Shown: piece after piece, positions 53,118 to 62,351 of the stretch
Layout of the letters: every line of letters starts with the position of its first letter
Numbering within the stretch: position 1 is the stretch's first letter
DNA from: Geoglobus acetivorans
GTDB taxonomy: Archaea > Halobacteriota > Archaeoglobi > Archaeoglobales > Archaeoglobaceae
Direction of reading: 5' to 3'
Assembly (NCBI RefSeq): GCF_000789255.1
Contig: NZ_CP009552.1
Location: 1-64,000 of the forward strand
Length of the DNA: 64,000 nucleotides
Translations under genes and position numbers: made by a program
The notes under the pieces: model-generated
The model's input: the letters and a program-made list of their open reading frames with translations, nothing else
Database searches by the model: none
What the model was told of the DNA's origin: nothing

Positions 53118-53867
53118 ATGGTCAAGCTTGCCGTGTCTGGAAAAGGTGGTGTTGGAAAAACTACTCTCACAGCTGTCTTGGCTCATCTCTTTGCGAGAGA
53201 TGGTTACAATGTCATCGCGATTGATGCTGATTCTGATATGAATCTGCCATCTGCCCTTGGCGTGAAGCAGGTGAAACCTCTCTCCGGGCTGAAAGATGTT
53301 ATTGAACAGCGGGTTAAGGGCCCTCTCGGAACTTACAAAGTAAATCCCAGGGTTGATGACGTTTTTGAGGCATATTCTGTGAGAAATGAGGATGGTGTTA
53401 GGGTTGCAGTTCTTGGAACGATTGAGAAGGGCGGAGATGGATGTTTCTGCCCTGAAAACGCTTTTTTGAGGGCAATACTGAGGCATGCCATCTTCAGAGA
53501 AAAGGACGTTCTGCTCATTGACATGGAGGCAGGAATAGAGCATCTGGGCAGGGGAACAGCTAAGGGAGTTGATCTGCTAATTGCAGTTGTTGAGCCTGGA
53601 GTGAGGAGCTTTGAAACTCTTTCAAGAATAGAAAAGCTTGCTGAGGATATAGGGATAGATCGGGTCGGAGTGGTGGTGAACAAGTATATAGAGACTGAAA
53701 GGTCTAAGGAGCTTGTTGAAAATCTGGATAAACCATTGCTTGGAGTAATTCCATACAGTCAGGCATTTATAGAGGCAGACCTTGAAAATCTGCCCCCGTA
53801 CAGGGTTGTGGATCTTGAACCCTTCATCGAGATAAAGAACAACATAATGCGGATGGTGGGCAGATGA
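53118..53867 (+). CDS. cooC: CooC-type nickel-insertion ATPase
   Basis: 249 residues. A deviant Walker A (AVSGKGGVGKTTLT), the switch IDADSDMNLPSALG, and the CxC-containing GGDGCFCPENAFLRAILRHA motif distinguish CooC from MinD and ArsA. VLLIDMEAGIEHLGRGT is Walker B. CooC loads nickel into CO dehydrogenase. No CODH gene is in the window. A TATA-like AAGCTTAATTATT at about 53085-53097 would give a leaderless start at the ATG at 53118. It overlaps the DUF166 gene (ATGA). Confidence 0.9.
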   Translation: MVKLAVSGKGGVGKTTLTAVLAHLFARDGYNVIAIDADSDMNLPSALGVKQVKPLSGLKDVIEQRVKGPLGTYKVNPRVDDVFEAYSVRNEDGVRVAVLGTIEKGGDGCFCPENAFLRAILRHAIFREKDVLLIDMEAGIEHLGRGTAKGVDLLIAVVEPGVRSFETLSRIEKLAEDIGIDRVGVVVNKYIETERSKELVENLDKPLLGVIPYSQAFIEADLENLPPYRVVDLEPFIEIKNNIMRMVGR

Positions 53868-54526
53868 GGGTTGCAATCCTGCTCAGGAAAAAATATGGGA
53901 AAAGAGCTGTGGAGCAGATTTCGAAGAAATTTGACGTAGTAACATTCAGGCTACCCGATGAGCTGCCGGAGCTGATTGATGAACCTGAAGAGATAGAATT
54001 GCCGGATGAAATTTTTGATAGTGACATCATTCTGAGCTATGCTCTTCATCCTGATGTGAGCTACGAGCTGATAAGGAGGTCTGAGGGGAAAAACGTGAAA
54101 GCTGTAATTCTGCCTGGCGGGCCAAAAAGTGGCTCAAGAACTCAGCTAAAAGAACTTGGTGAGAAACACGGTGTGAAGGTAATATGGGAGGATGTGTGCT
54201 GCGCTACACCATTCATGGACGATGAGGGTATTGCAGAATTCTTTGCAGAGTTCGGCCTTCCTGAATTTGAAGTTGATGTCGAGGATGGAAAGATCAAAGA
54301 CGTCAGGGTAAAGAGATCTGCAATCTGCGGTTCAAGCTATTTTGTTGCTGAGAAAATCAGAGGGCTGGACATTGATGAAGCCCCGGCAAAGGCAGGATAT
54401 TTCACCCAGATCTATCCGTGCTTCGCTTCAAGGGGCATTGATGGAAAAATCCACCGCGCTGCACACATCCACAAGAGACAGGTGGAAAGGGCAATTGAAA
54501 GGGCTAAAGAAAAATATCAAGAATGA
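53864..54526 (+). CDS. DUF166 family protein
   Basis: 220 residues with a conserved Cys-rich centre: WEDVCCATPFMDD, RSAICGSSYFVAEKI, GYFTQIYPCFASRG. That pattern matches archaeal DUF166 proteins, which are confined mostly to anaerobes and are of unknown function. The conserved Cys residues suggest metal or cluster binding. Coupling by ATGA to cooC hints at a metal-centre maturation role, but this is inference. Confidence 0.8.
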   Translation: MRVAILLRKKYGKRAVEQISKKFDVVTFRLPDELPELIDEPEEIELPDEIFDSDIILSYALHPDVSYELIRRSEGKNVKAVILPGGPKSGSRTQLKELGEKHGVKVIWEDVCCATPFMDDEGIAEFFAEFGLPEFEVDVEDGKIKDVRVKRSAICGSSYFVAEKIRGLDIDEAPAKAGYFTQIYPCFASRGIDGKIHRAAHIHKRQVERAIERAKEKYQE

Positions 54527-55376
54527 TTGAAATCAGCAGGACTGAGCTTAAAACGGCGTTCAGATAGAAAAACGAAATCTGAATTGCTTTTTCATCCTTC
54601 CAGAGCCAGACTATGCTGTGTTCAATTAAGAGCAGGATTGCAATGGCGATCAAACCGGCTTTTGCAAAACTCCCGGGAGTGTAGATTTCGATGACTGCAT
54701 AGCTTAAAAGTGTGAAAAATATTGCGTGGTTCATGGCGGAGACGATTTTGCCTGTCGTTATGCCAAACCTGGCCGGAATGCTGTGCAGACCATGCTTTAT
54801 GTCAAATTCGTAATCCTGAAGAGCGTATATGATGTCAAAGCCTGCCACCCAGAAAATCACCGCCATACCGATTAAAAAGGGCAGGAAATCCTTTCCGAGA
54901 AAATCGAAGGAATTGGTTACGGCGATCCAGCCGCCCATGGGGGCGTAGGCAAGGTTCAGTCCCAGAATGTAGTGCGAGATGGCAGAGTATCTTTTTAGAT
55001 ACGGGTAAAGGTAGGCTGTGAGGACGGGAATGGGAGACAGGATGAATGTGAGCTCATTTATCAGATATGCTGAGAGAAAGTAAACGATCAGACTCATAAG
55101 GGTTATCGCATATGCCTCCCTCAAACTTATCAGACCTGCGGGCAAATGTCTCTTTGCTGTTCTCGGGTTCAGTGCATCAATCTCTCGATCTATTATCCTG
55201 TTCAGTGTCATGGCAGCAGTCCGCATGCTGGTGAAGGCCAGTGCTATCAACACGAAAGTTCTGATGTCAATCATTCCGCCTTCTGCCAGAAACGCTCCAA
55301 GGTATGCAAACGGTAAGGCAAATAGAGTGTGCTCTATTTTGATGAAATCCATGATGAGCCTAAGTTTTTTAACCAT
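54504..55376 (-). CDS. UbiA-family prenyltransferase
   Basis: 290 residues, about eight helices. The first Asp-rich motif NRIIDREIDALNPRT and the second QDYEFDIKHGLHSIPARFG bind prenyl diphosphate through Mg2+. It is most like the 4-hydroxybenzoate/aromatic polyprenyltransferases; in this organism a menaquinone-type quinone for Fqo is the likely product, perhaps via the futalosine route, which is inference. The real start is the ATG at 55376, followed by a normal N-terminus; the frame extends further without similarity. It converges with DUF166 (23-base overlap). Confidence 0.88.
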   Translation of the reverse strand: MVKKLRLIMDFIKIEHTLFALPFAYLGAFLAEGGMIDIRTFVLIALAFTSMRTAAMTLNRIIDREIDALNPRTAKRHLPAGLISLREAYAITLMSLIVYFLSAYLINELTFILSPIPVLTAYLYPYLKRYSAISHYILGLNLAYAPMGGWIAVTNSFDFLGKDFLPFLIGMAVIFWVAGFDIIYALQDYEFDIKHGLHSIPARFGITTGKIVSAMNHAIFFTLLSYAVIEIYTPGSFAKAGLIAIAILLLIEHSIVWLWKDEKAIQISFFYLNAVLSSVLLISIILDIFL

Positions 55377-55414
55377 GCTTCCAAAACTGATTGACGATTT
55401 AAAAAGGTGATAGG

Positions 55415-56257
55415 ATGGATGAGGAAAATATCTCATCAAAGGCAGTGCTTTCGATGCTCCTCGAGGTGTCTGCCAATCCCAAACCCGGGAATGTGGACAG
55501 GTTTCACAACTTCGATGATCTGAAATATGAACATTTCCTTGTTTCAGCATCATCAGCCTTTCCTGTCTTTCTCAGAATTGCTGAAAACAGAGTCTCCATT
55601 GGCAGAGGTGTTTACGATCTTGTTGCTACGACAAGAGAGTGGCATGAGGCTGGAAACGTTCATTTTGGAGCTTTCCTCCTTCTAACACCACTCGTCTATT
55701 CTGGGGGGGACGTTGACGAAGCCTTCAGGGCCGTCAGGGATTCCACATACGAGGATTCTCTCTGGGTGAAAAGGGCATTTGATATGTCTGAGGCAAGGGT
55801 TATGAAAGCGGAAAAACTCGACCTGGTGGATGACGTTGAGGAAGAAATTGTGCGGGAAAAGCTGAACCTTTACGACTGGATGAAGCTCGCTCCTGAGGAG
55901 AATTTCATTGCCAAGGAATACGTATCAGGGTTTGAGCTTTGCAACAGCGGAAAAGAAATGCTGCTCTCATACCATTCGGAAACAGGCGATGTGAATCAGG
56001 CGATAGTTCTGACCTACATGTCTTTTCTGGCAGAATTGCCCGATCCTCTGATTGTTGCCAAGAAGGGTATGGATGAGGCATGCAGGGTTAAAGCTCTTGC
56101 TGAGGAGGCAATGAATGTTTACAGAGAGACAGAAAACTTTGCTGTATTCGAGGAACTTGATGTGCTGCTCATCTCAGAAGGAATTAATCCGGGAAGTGTG
56201 GCTGATCTGACAATAGCGTCCATTTTTCTCGCTCTTGTGGAGGGGTGGAGATTTTGA
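55415..56257 (+). CDS. triphosphoribosyl-dephospho-CoA synthase-like (CitG/MdcB) protein
   Basis: 280 residues. Conserved blocks are LEVSANPKPGNVDRFHNFDD and NVHFGAFLLLTPLVYSG, and LFLALVEG-like endings, as in COG1767. In bacteria this activity makes the prosthetic group of citrate lyase, but no citrate lyase gene is here. The direct fusion-like overlap with DUF447 recurs in archaea, so a different cofactor job is likely. GGTGATAGG precedes the ATG. Confidence 0.82.
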   Translation: MDEENISSKAVLSMLLEVSANPKPGNVDRFHNFDDLKYEHFLVSASSAFPVFLRIAENRVSIGRGVYDLVATTREWHEAGNVHFGAFLLLTPLVYSGGDVDEAFRAVRDSTYEDSLWVKRAFDMSEARVMKAEKLDLVDDVEEEIVREKLNLYDWMKLAPEENFIAKEYVSGFELCNSGKEMLLSYHSETGDVNQAIVLTYMSFLAELPDPLIVAKKGMDEACRVKALAEEAMNVYRETENFAVFEELDVLLISEGINPGSVADLTIASIFLALVEGWRF

Positions 56258-56796
56258 TCGAGAAATTTGGGCTGTATGAGGGGATAAACGAGGTCATAGG
56301 AATCACTTTTGGCGAATGGATAAATACGGCGCCTGTCGGACTAATCGTTGGTGATGATGTCCGGGTGAGGCTGTACAGCAACCATACGAGAGAGTTTGTG
56401 GATAAAAGTGGGACGCTCTATGTGAACGTCATTTATGACCCTCTCGTTTTTGTCATCTCTGCTTTTGAAGATCTTGGTAAGGAGTGGTTTGAGAGCCTTG
56501 ATCCGCCAGTTATAAAGGGCAGTCTGAGCTGGGTGAAGTTTAGAGCAATGCTTGATGGAAATTTTGCCGTTCTCGAGTTTCTGGAAGGAGATGTCCTGAG
56601 AAAGGAGGTGAGGGCAGTTAACAGAGGATTCAACGCCCTCATTGAGGCAACGGTCCACGCAACGAGGTACGTTCTGACGGGAAGTAAAACTCTGGCGGAT
56701 AAAATCCGGTATTACGGCAGGATAGTGGAAAGGTGTGGAGGCAGCAGGGAAAAGGAGGCTTATCGCCTGCTTGTAAAGTATGCCGGACTTGACTGA
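56254..56796 (+). CDS. DUF447 family protein
   Basis: 180 residues, with a flavin-reductase-like split-barrel pattern: GINEVIGITFGEWINTAPVG, then LYVNVIYDPLVFVISAFE. Members are archaeal or C1-metabolism linked. GGAGGGGTGG at about 56240-56249 best serves the TTG at 56254, overlapping the CitG-like stop by 4 bases. Function is not established; coupling implies a shared pathway with the CitG-like protein, perhaps synthesis of a C1-carrier cofactor. Confidence 0.8.
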   Translation: MIEKFGLYEGINEVIGITFGEWINTAPVGLIVGDDVRVRLYSNHTREFVDKSGTLYVNVIYDPLVFVISAFEDLGKEWFESLDPPVIKGSLSWVKFRAMLDGNFAVLEFLEGDVLRKEVRAVNRGFNALIEATVHATRYVLTGSKTLADKIRYYGRIVERCGGSREKEAYRLLVKYAGLD

Positions 56797-56848
56797 TGTT
56801 ATTTAAACAAAGTCCAGAAAAGAGAATGTAAAAAGTGAGAAAACAATA

Positions 56849-57736
56849 TCAGACCTTCGGGTGTCCTGAAACGTCTTCGATGTTCTTCGCTCCGCTTTCG
56901 GTGTGGCAGCTCGAACAGTGCATTTTTCCTCTCGTGTTCTCAATCAGGCTGCCCTTGTTGGAGTGGCATGATCCGCACGTGTTCAGGTCATCATCCATTT
57001 CGTAGTACACATAGGCGAAGGTTCCGTCGTGCATGGCATTGATAAGCTCAACAGCCTTTCTTGCAACATCTGCCGTAAGTCTCGCGCACCTCTCGCTTCT
57101 TTCTGGTGAGAATGCTTTGTATCCAGAAACTTCGCACCAGTTTGTGACTGAAGCGTGGCACAGCGGTGAGTTTGCCACAGAACTGGGCATTGGGTCAAGC
57201 TCAGCCTTCATGGCCTTCGGTGGCTTGTATTTGGGCAGTTCCTCGACCTGATACCATGCATAAAGCTCGTTCACGACCTTGTCAGCCTCTTCTTCAGGCA
57301 GGCACAGATATGCGGCCCATGCGGCACCGTTTAGGGTTCCACAGAGTGTACCCCATCCCACAACTCCACCCTTTCCAACCGTTGCTATGCTTGCCACTGG
57401 CAGGAATTCTTTATATGGTGAACCGACCTCGTCTGCAAGAGCCTTTACTATTGCGTAGAATGAACCGAAACAGCAGTGCGCTCCGGGAAGCTCTTCCCCG
57501 TCGAAGGTCTTTCCGCAGTAACCCTGGTATCCGAGGTCTGCAACCTTGTCCAGGTCGAGTTTCTTGTATGTCCATGGTGGCTCTGGCAGTGACGGGGCTT
57601 CTTTCTCCACAACCTCCGGGGTTGGTGTGCCTGCTGGCTTTGGCGTTGTGGATAATCTTTCCTCCTCCTGCGCACACCCCATCAAAGCAGTCGCAAAAGC
57701 GGCCCCCATCATCCCGAGGAAACTTCGCCTGTACAT
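56849..57736 (-). CDS. split-Soret-type c-type cytochrome lipoprotein
   Basis: 295 residues. The N-terminus has a twin-arginine motif (YRRSFLGMMG) and a lipobox (ALMGC, Cys21). The central domain holds a C-GCAxxG-C-C-like redox motif (YCGKTFDGEELPGAHCC, then TLCGTLNGAAWA). Two haem c sites close it: CGSCH (254-258) and CSSCH (274-278). The match is to split-Soret cytochromes of sulfate reducers, which use two stacked haems. It should act outside the membrane as an electron carrier. GGTGAT precedes the ATG. Confidence 0.87.
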   Translation of the reverse strand: MYRRSFLGMMGAAFATALMGCAQEEERLSTTPKPAGTPTPEVVEKEAPSLPEPPWTYKKLDLDKVADLGYQGYCGKTFDGEELPGAHCCFGSFYAIVKALADEVGSPYKEFLPVASIATVGKGGVVGWGTLCGTLNGAAWAAYLCLPEEEADKVVNELYAWYQVEELPKYKPPKAMKAELDPMPSSVANSPLCHASVTNWCEVSGYKAFSPERSERCARLTADVARKAVELINAMHDGTFAYVYYEMDDDLNTCGSCHSNKGSLIENTRGKMHCSSCHTESGAKNIEDVSGHPKV

Positions 57737-57766
57737 ATTATCACCATTATGATTGTGGACATCGAT

Positions 57767-57802
57767 GCATATAAACATTTTGAATGTTCGATATGTAACA
57801 TT
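57767..57802 (-). promoter_or_regulatory. split-Soret promoter with three AACATT half-sites
   Basis: The TATA-like GCATATAAAC is at 57767-57776. Overlapping and upstream, AACATT (57774-57779), AATGTT (57783-57788) and AACATT (57797-57802) form two overlapping inverted repeats with 3- and 8-base spacers. Their position around the TATA box suits a repressor or activator binding site. The binding protein is unknown. Confidence 0.5.
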
Positions 57803-57888
57803 TAACAATGAATAATAAAAACAGGTGGATTAATGTCGCAATTGCGCTCCGACTCGATTGTGCCAAAATTAATTCCAAAAAAGTGTGA

Positions 57889-59061
57889 TTAAACTATGAA
57901 TTCTCTCAGATCCCACAGAAGTCTTGGATGTTTTTTAAACAGCTCGAAAGCAAGTCTCCTAACACTCATCTCTTCGATTGGCATACCTTCAAGACTTTTT
58001 GCCAGCCTGTCCAGTGTTGGATCATCGAGTCTCATCATTTTTTCCTGAAGCTTTTTGTTTCTCACGAGACTCTCTCCGAAGTCCGACTTCCATTTTTCGT
58101 CGTACCTTTTCAGAGTCTCTTTGCTGTAGTCCTTTGCTTTGATAGCTTCATAAGCGGCTATGGCCGCGTGATGGCCAGCACTCATTGCATTGATTATTCC
58201 ACCTCCTGTTATTGGGTCCGTGTGCCTGGCAGCATCACCTGCGAGCATGACGTTGTCTGCCACTGCAGTATCGATTGCCCCTTTAACCGGCACACCGCCA
58301 ACAACAACTTCGACTATCTCCCCTTCAGGAAAATGTTCCTCGACAAACCTGTCAAGATACCATTTTGCACTTTTCTCTGCGAGACTTGGCATAACGCCAA
58401 TACCAACATTCGCTGCATCTTTTCCCTTGGGGAACAGCCAGATATAGCCACCCGGAGCGTACTTTCTGCCAACCCAGAAGTAGGTCGTGTCATCATCGAA
58501 CTCTATGTTGGTCATGAGATACTGCACGCAGCTTTCTATTTCATTCAGCTTCAGAGTGGTGTCTATCCCGGCCCACTTCGCAACCCTGCTCTCTACACCA
58601 TCTGCACCTATAACAATCTTTGCGGTAATCTCGCTGAACTCGCCCATACTCCTTATCCCGAGCTTTACTGTACCGTTTTCTCTTTTGAACGATACTGCGG
58701 ATGTCTTCGTCAAAACATCTGCACCGGCTTTGGAGGCGAGTCTTGCAAGATATCTGTCAAAAATCTTTCTTTCAAGGACGTATCCAACCTCATTTCCGGC
58801 ATTTTCAGCGGAGAGAACAACTTTATGGTTTGAGGGAGAGATGATTTCTGCATTTTCTATCTCACTGGCAATCCACTTGCTGTCGGGATTTACAAACTTT
58901 TCAAGTCCTTCTCTGCTCACACCTTCAGCACATCTTACTGGAACGCCTATCTCCTGCCTTTTTTCAATCAGCAGGACGTCAAGCCCCTTCTCAGCGGCAG
59001 TTTTTGCAGCTATGCTTCCGGCAGGCCCTGCTCCAACGACAACAACATCGTAGTCAGTCAT
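57889..59061 (-). CDS. geranylgeranyl reductase family protein (digeranylgeranylglycerophospholipid reductase)
   Basis: 390 residues. FAD-binding [46 protein letters not shown] and the C-terminal helix DLREFIV define the family. It saturates the isoprenoid chains of archaeal lipids. GAGGTGG puts the start at the ATG at 59061. The gene overlaps the ferredoxin gene by 4 bases; such a ferredoxin is required as the electron donor in the enzyme of Methanosarcina, so the pair is functionally linked. Confidence 0.9.
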   Translation of the reverse strand: MTDYDVVVVGAGPAGSIAAKTAAEKGLDVLLIEKRQEIGVPVRCAEGVSREGLEKFVNPDSKWIASEIENAEIISPSNHKVVLSAENAGNEVGYVLERKIFDRYLARLASKAGADVLTKTSAVSFKRENGTVKLGIRSMGEFSEITAKIVIGADGVESRVAKWAGIDTTLKLNEIESCVQYLMTNIEFDDDTTYFWVGRKYAPGGYIWLFPKGKDAANVGIGVMPSLAEKSAKWYLDRFVEEHFPEGEIVEVVVGGVPVKGAIDTAVADNVMLAGDAARHTDPITGGGIINAMSAGHHAAIAAYEAIKAKDYSKETLKRYDEKWKSDFGESLVRNKKLQEKMMRLDDPTLDRLAKSLEGMPIEEMSVRRLAFELFKKHPRLLWDLREFIV

Positions 59062-59237
59062 TCGACCACCTCTAAAGCGTTCATCGGACAGGTTCTGACA
59101 CAAGCCTGACATAATGTGCATTTATCTTCATAAATTTCGAGATATGTTTCAACAAGCTCGTTGGCGTTGAATTTACAGACTGCAACACACGCTCCACAGT
59201 AGCCACACCTGTATCTGTTTACTATGAGCTTTTTCAT
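59058..59237 (-). CDS. 2[4Fe-4S] ferredoxin, partner of geranylgeranyl reductase
   Basis: 59 residues: [11 protein letters not shown] and [12 protein letters not shown] give two cluster sites, with the first missing the usual Pro after the fourth Cys. The ATG at 59237 ([14 protein letters not shown]) is the natural start. It lies immediately upstream of, and overlaps, the reductase gene. Confidence 0.9.
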   Translation of the reverse strand: MKKLIVNRYRCGYCGACVAVCKFNANELVETYLEIYEDKCTLCQACVRTCPMNALEVVE

Positions 59238-59258
59238 GATTCGGAAATAGAACATTTA

Positions 59259-60152
59259 TTAAATAATCTTTTCTGCTTTTGCGGTGGCATAAGCGAGCAG
59301 GAGAACTATCTGAACAAACTGATGAAACATGACATAAACTGCGTAGAGGGGTGAAAGTGCGAGTGTTAGAATTGCTATTACTGTGGAATTGTTTTTTCCA
59401 GTGCTGAGAAACACGTATGAGAGATGCTCTTCTCTTTTAATCCTGAACAGTTTTGATAGCATCTCTGAGAGGAATATTGACGAGAGTATGAATCCGGCTG
59501 AATACGGAAGCTGAAAAATAAAGCTGGTGGGGTGAATCAAACTGGCCTTCGACAGAAATATTGTGAACACGAGAGCACTCAGGCTGACTTCGGTGAACTT
59601 TGAAACCATCTCCCTTGAGGGCGTTACAAATTTTCTTAACACCTGTCCGAGAAGAAGGGGCAGAACAATCACAATCAGGAGGGTTTTTGAGATCTGAAAT
59701 GGATCAATTCCGAGGTTGTGAATACCGGAGATTGTGGAGAGGAGAAGAGGATATAGCGCCACTCCGGCGAGAAAGTTTACTGCCATGAGTGATACGGTCA
59801 GTTCGAGATTTCCTCCTGAAATGATAACATATGCTGAATTCATGCTCGGAACGGGCATGAGCAATGATGCGGCGAGAGCTACCTTCATTATGTGGTTGCC
59901 TCCTGTTTTGAGGATCATCAGGGCAAATAGGGGAGAGTAGACGAAATTTACAAGCAGTGAAGCTAACATGGGTCTTTTCGATACTCCTGCAGATTCGAAC
60001 CTGAATAGGATCATCGACGGAAATATTGTTGTGAATACAAGGGCTGTTATGAGTGTGGACAGCAGGCCCTGAACTCCGCCCGTATCCACAAGCCTCCCAA
60101 GGGTGTATCCCGTCAGGGCAGAAATGAATATGGGCAGCAGCTTAGCTATCAA
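59259..60152 (-). CDS. SBF/BASS-like membrane transporter
   Basis: 297 residues with about nine or ten hydrophobic segments. [23 protein letters not shown] and [20 protein letters not shown] are the paired crossover motifs of the bile-acid-sodium-symporter/ACR3 fold. The transported substrate is unknown. It overlaps the purM end by 11 bases, so it belongs to that transcript, and is followed closely by the ferredoxin gene. Confidence 0.75.
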   Translation of the reverse strand: MIAKLLPIFISALTGYTLGRLVDTGGVQGLLSTLITALVFTTIFPSMILFRFESAGVSKRPMLASLLVNFVYSPLFALMILKTGGNHIMKVALAASLLMPVPSMNSAYVIISGGNLELTVSLMAVNFLAGVALYPLLLSTISGIHNLGIDPFQISKTLLIVIVLPLLLGQVLRKFVTPSREMVSKFTEVSLSALVFTIFLSKASLIHPTSFIFQLPYSAGFILSSIFLSEMLSKLFRIKREEHLSYVFLSTGKNNSTVIAILTLALSPLYAVYVMFHQFVQIVLLLAYATAKAEKII

Positions 60153-61122
60153 TTCTCAATTCCTCCAAGTACGCTCCCTCCCCCTCCTCAACATGACCAA
60201 CAACGTCTCCTTCAAGCTCCTTCCTCAGCTCTTCAGCTGTGCTTTCACCGCATATCAGCATGAACCCCATTCCCATGTTGAACGTCCTGTACATCTCATC
60301 CGTCTCTATGTTTCCAAGCTCCTGCAGGAAGGTGAAGATTTTCTGGGGTTTGAGGGGGCTATCGATCACGAATTTTACCTTTTTCAGCCTTTTCAGGTTC
60401 AGCAATCCTCCGCCAGTGATGTGGGCCATTCCGTGGATGTCGTGTTCCCTTGCAACACCAAGCACCTCAGAGTAGATTCTCGTTGGAACCAGCAGCTCCT
60501 CGCCAATGGTGTGGTTCTCGAATTTGTCGAAGTAGCTGAGACCATTTTCCTCTACGAGCTTTCTTGCCAGAGTCAATCCGTTGCTGTGAATTCCGGAACT
60601 TGGGATTGCGAATATAACATCTCCCGGCTTGATTTTTTCACCGGTGATCATCCTTTTCTTGTCCACGAAGCCTATCACCGTGCCGGACAAATCCCAGCCG
60701 TTGACTATGTCGAGGGTCGCTGTCTCACCACCAACCAGCGTGATGTTTGCCATCTCACACCCCCTGTTCAGCCCTTCTCCGATTTCGCCCATTATTCTCT
60801 CGTCCGGTTTGTTTGTGGCTATGTAGTCCACCATCGCAACCGGCTCGGCGTTTATGGCGTAGAGGTCGTTGACGTTCATGGCGACGCAGTCAATGCCTAT
60901 GGTCCTGAAGTTGTTCATGATCTCGGCGACCTTTATCTTCGTTCCAACTCCGTCCGTGGTTATTGCAATGCCCATACTGCCAGCGTCAATCACGCTTGCA
61001 TAGTGGTTTGTGAGGATGGGCTGCCCCGGTCCCTTTCTGATGAATTTCAAACCAGAGATCAGGCTTTTTACGGCTTTTTCCTCCTTTCTTATGTCCACAC
61101 CGGCATCAGCGTAAGATTTCAT
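60142..61122 (-). CDS. purM: phosphoribosylformylglycinamidine cyclo-ligase
   Basis: 326 residues. [57 protein letters not shown] and [15 protein letters not shown] are PurM blocks. It makes aminoimidazole ribonucleotide (AIR) in purine synthesis. It diverges from larE, and the 49-base gap holds both promoters. Confidence 0.95.
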   Translation of the reverse strand: MKSYADAGVDIRKEEKAVKSLISGLKFIRKGPGQPILTNHYASVIDAGSMGIAITTDGVGTKIKVAEIMNNFRTIGIDCVAMNVNDLYAINAEPVAMVDYIATNKPDERIMGEIGEGLNRGCEMANITLVGGETATLDIVNGWDLSGTVIGFVDKKRMITGEKIKPGDVIFAIPSSGIHSNGLTLARKLVEENGLSYFDKFENHTIGEELLVPTRIYSEVLGVAREHDIHGMAHITGGGLLNLKRLKKVKFVIDSPLKPQKIFTFLQELGNIETDEMYRTFNMGMGFMLICGESTAEELRKELEGDVVGHVEEGEGAYLEELRIDS

Positions 61123-61171
61123 GCTGAGACATCTACCTAAACCTTAAAAAATCTATGCACAAGTAGTGGCG

Positions 61172-61981
61172 ATGGAAAAGCTTGAAAGGCTGAAGTCGTT
61201 CATAGCAGAATTTGAAAGTGTTGCGGTTGCCTTCAGCGGTGGGGTTGACAGCGCAACACTCCTTGCGGTCTCGAGGGAGGTTCTCGGTGAGAGAGTTGTT
61301 GCTGTTACTGCCAGAAGCCCCACAGCACCCTCCAGGGATCTGAAGGATGCGAGGATGTTCGCGGAAGAAATCGGGGTGAGACATGTTTTCATCGAGCTGA
61401 ACGAGCTTGAGGATGAGAACTTCAGGAAGAATCCTCCCAACAGGTGTTACTTCTGCAAGAGGATGCTCCTCTCGAGGATAACCGAGTTTGCAAGAAAGGA
61501 GGGGATACAGGCGGTCTTTGAGGGCACCAATGCTGATGAGCTCAGGGGGCACAGGCCGGGATATAAAGCAATAGCGGAGTTTGATAACGTCTATTCTCCC
61601 TGGGCGATGTTCGGCTTCACCAAAGACGAGATAAGAGAGATAGCAAGAAGCATGGGTTATGAGTTTGCGGACAAACCGTCAATGGCATGCCTCTCGTCAA
61701 GAATCCCGTTCGGAATGGAGATTGACGAGGAGAGGCTCAGAAGAATTGATGCAGCCGAGAATCTGGTCATCGCAATTGCCGGGGTTAAGCAGGTGAGGGT
61801 CAGGGATTTCGGCGAGAACGCGGTAATCGAGGTGGGCAGGGAGGAGAGAAACAGGATTTTCATTGAGGGGATTGCAGACAGGATTGTCGAGGAGCTGAGA
61901 AAGCTCGGCTACAGGAATGTGCTGATGGATCTGGAGGGGTACAGGACCGGGAAGCTTTCTGAGGGCTCTGCAAGACCGTAA
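61172..61981 (+). CDS. larE: sulfur transferase LarE (three-cysteine form)
   Basis: 269 residues. PP-loop SGGVDS (22-27) adenylates the substrate. Cys92 and Cys95 (NRCYFCK) together with Cys173 (SMACLSSRIPFG) make the three-Cys arrangement that binds a [4Fe-4S] cluster in some LarE proteins, in place of the single sacrificial Cys. It supplies sulfur for the nickel-pincer cofactor finished by LarC. TATA-like ACCTTAAAAAATC at 61139-61151 indicates a leaderless start at the ATG at 61172. Confidence 0.92.
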   Translation: MEKLERLKSFIAEFESVAVAFSGGVDSATLLAVSREVLGERVVAVTARSPTAPSRDLKDARMFAEEIGVRHVFIELNELEDENFRKNPPNRCYFCKRMLLSRITEFARKEGIQAVFEGTNADELRGHRPGYKAIAEFDNVYSPWAMFGFTKDEIREIARSMGYEFADKPSMACLSSRIPFGMEIDEERLRRIDAAENLVIAIAGVKQVRVRDFGENAVIEVGREERNRIFIEGIADRIVEELRKLGYRNVLMDLEGYRTGKLSEGSARP

Positions 61982-62290
61982 CCTGCAATTCTGCTGACCT
62001 GTGACAGGGTTGGGGGACAACAGCCTCAGAAAAGCTGATTTATATGCGTATTGCCTGATTGAAGGTTTGGTAAGGCCATAAACTGAATAAATGAGTTACA
62101 GCAGCTTTAAAATGTTCCACAACTGATACGCTCCGAACAGCGCAGTCGGAATTAAAGCACAGATGAAAGGTTTTTCCAAACCCGATCTACCTTGAGTGTT
62201 TAATTGCCAAAGTCCATATTACGAGATTTCAGTCCAAACAATTTAGACACATTCAATACTTTTGGAAGATTTCAAAATTTTTAGACAAGA
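61982..62290. other. intergenic region with a possible gene remnant
   Basis: No complete gene is visible. On the minus strand a frame ending with a stop at 62096-62098 reads ALIPTALFGAYQLWNILKLL, like the end of a membrane protein, but it opens only at a stop near 62215 and has no start. This may be a decayed gene end. The rest is AT-rich with no repeat or RNA I can support. Confidence 0.25.
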
Positions 62291-62294
62291 AAAA

Positions 62295-62308
62295 ACTTTT
62301 ATATGAGA
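62295..62308 (+). promoter_or_regulatory. TATA box of the peptide/SpoIIM locus
   Basis: AACTTTTATATGAG-like element about 45-55 bases ahead of the first gene's ATG, leaving a leader of roughly 20-25 bases. A GAAGGGA sequence 8-14 bases ahead of the ATG can serve as RBS. Confidence 0.5.
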
Positions 62309-62351
62309 ACAGTAAAGAATAAGTGGGACAAAAATTGAAGGGAATAATAAG

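Noticed and set aside
57928-58833. 301-codon plus-strand frame opposite the geranylgeranyl reductase gene
   Set aside because: It is Cys/Phe-rich and shows no family features, and the other strand encodes a clear FAD enzyme.
60103-61140. 345-codon open frame on the plus strand opposite purM
   Set aside because: It is the complement of a fully convincing purM gene and has no recognisable motif, start signal or codon pattern of its own.
62096-62215. minus-strand frame ending LFGAYQLWNILKLL as a complete small membrane protein
   Set aside because: It has no start codon in a sensible place and no promoter; at best it is the end of a decayed gene.
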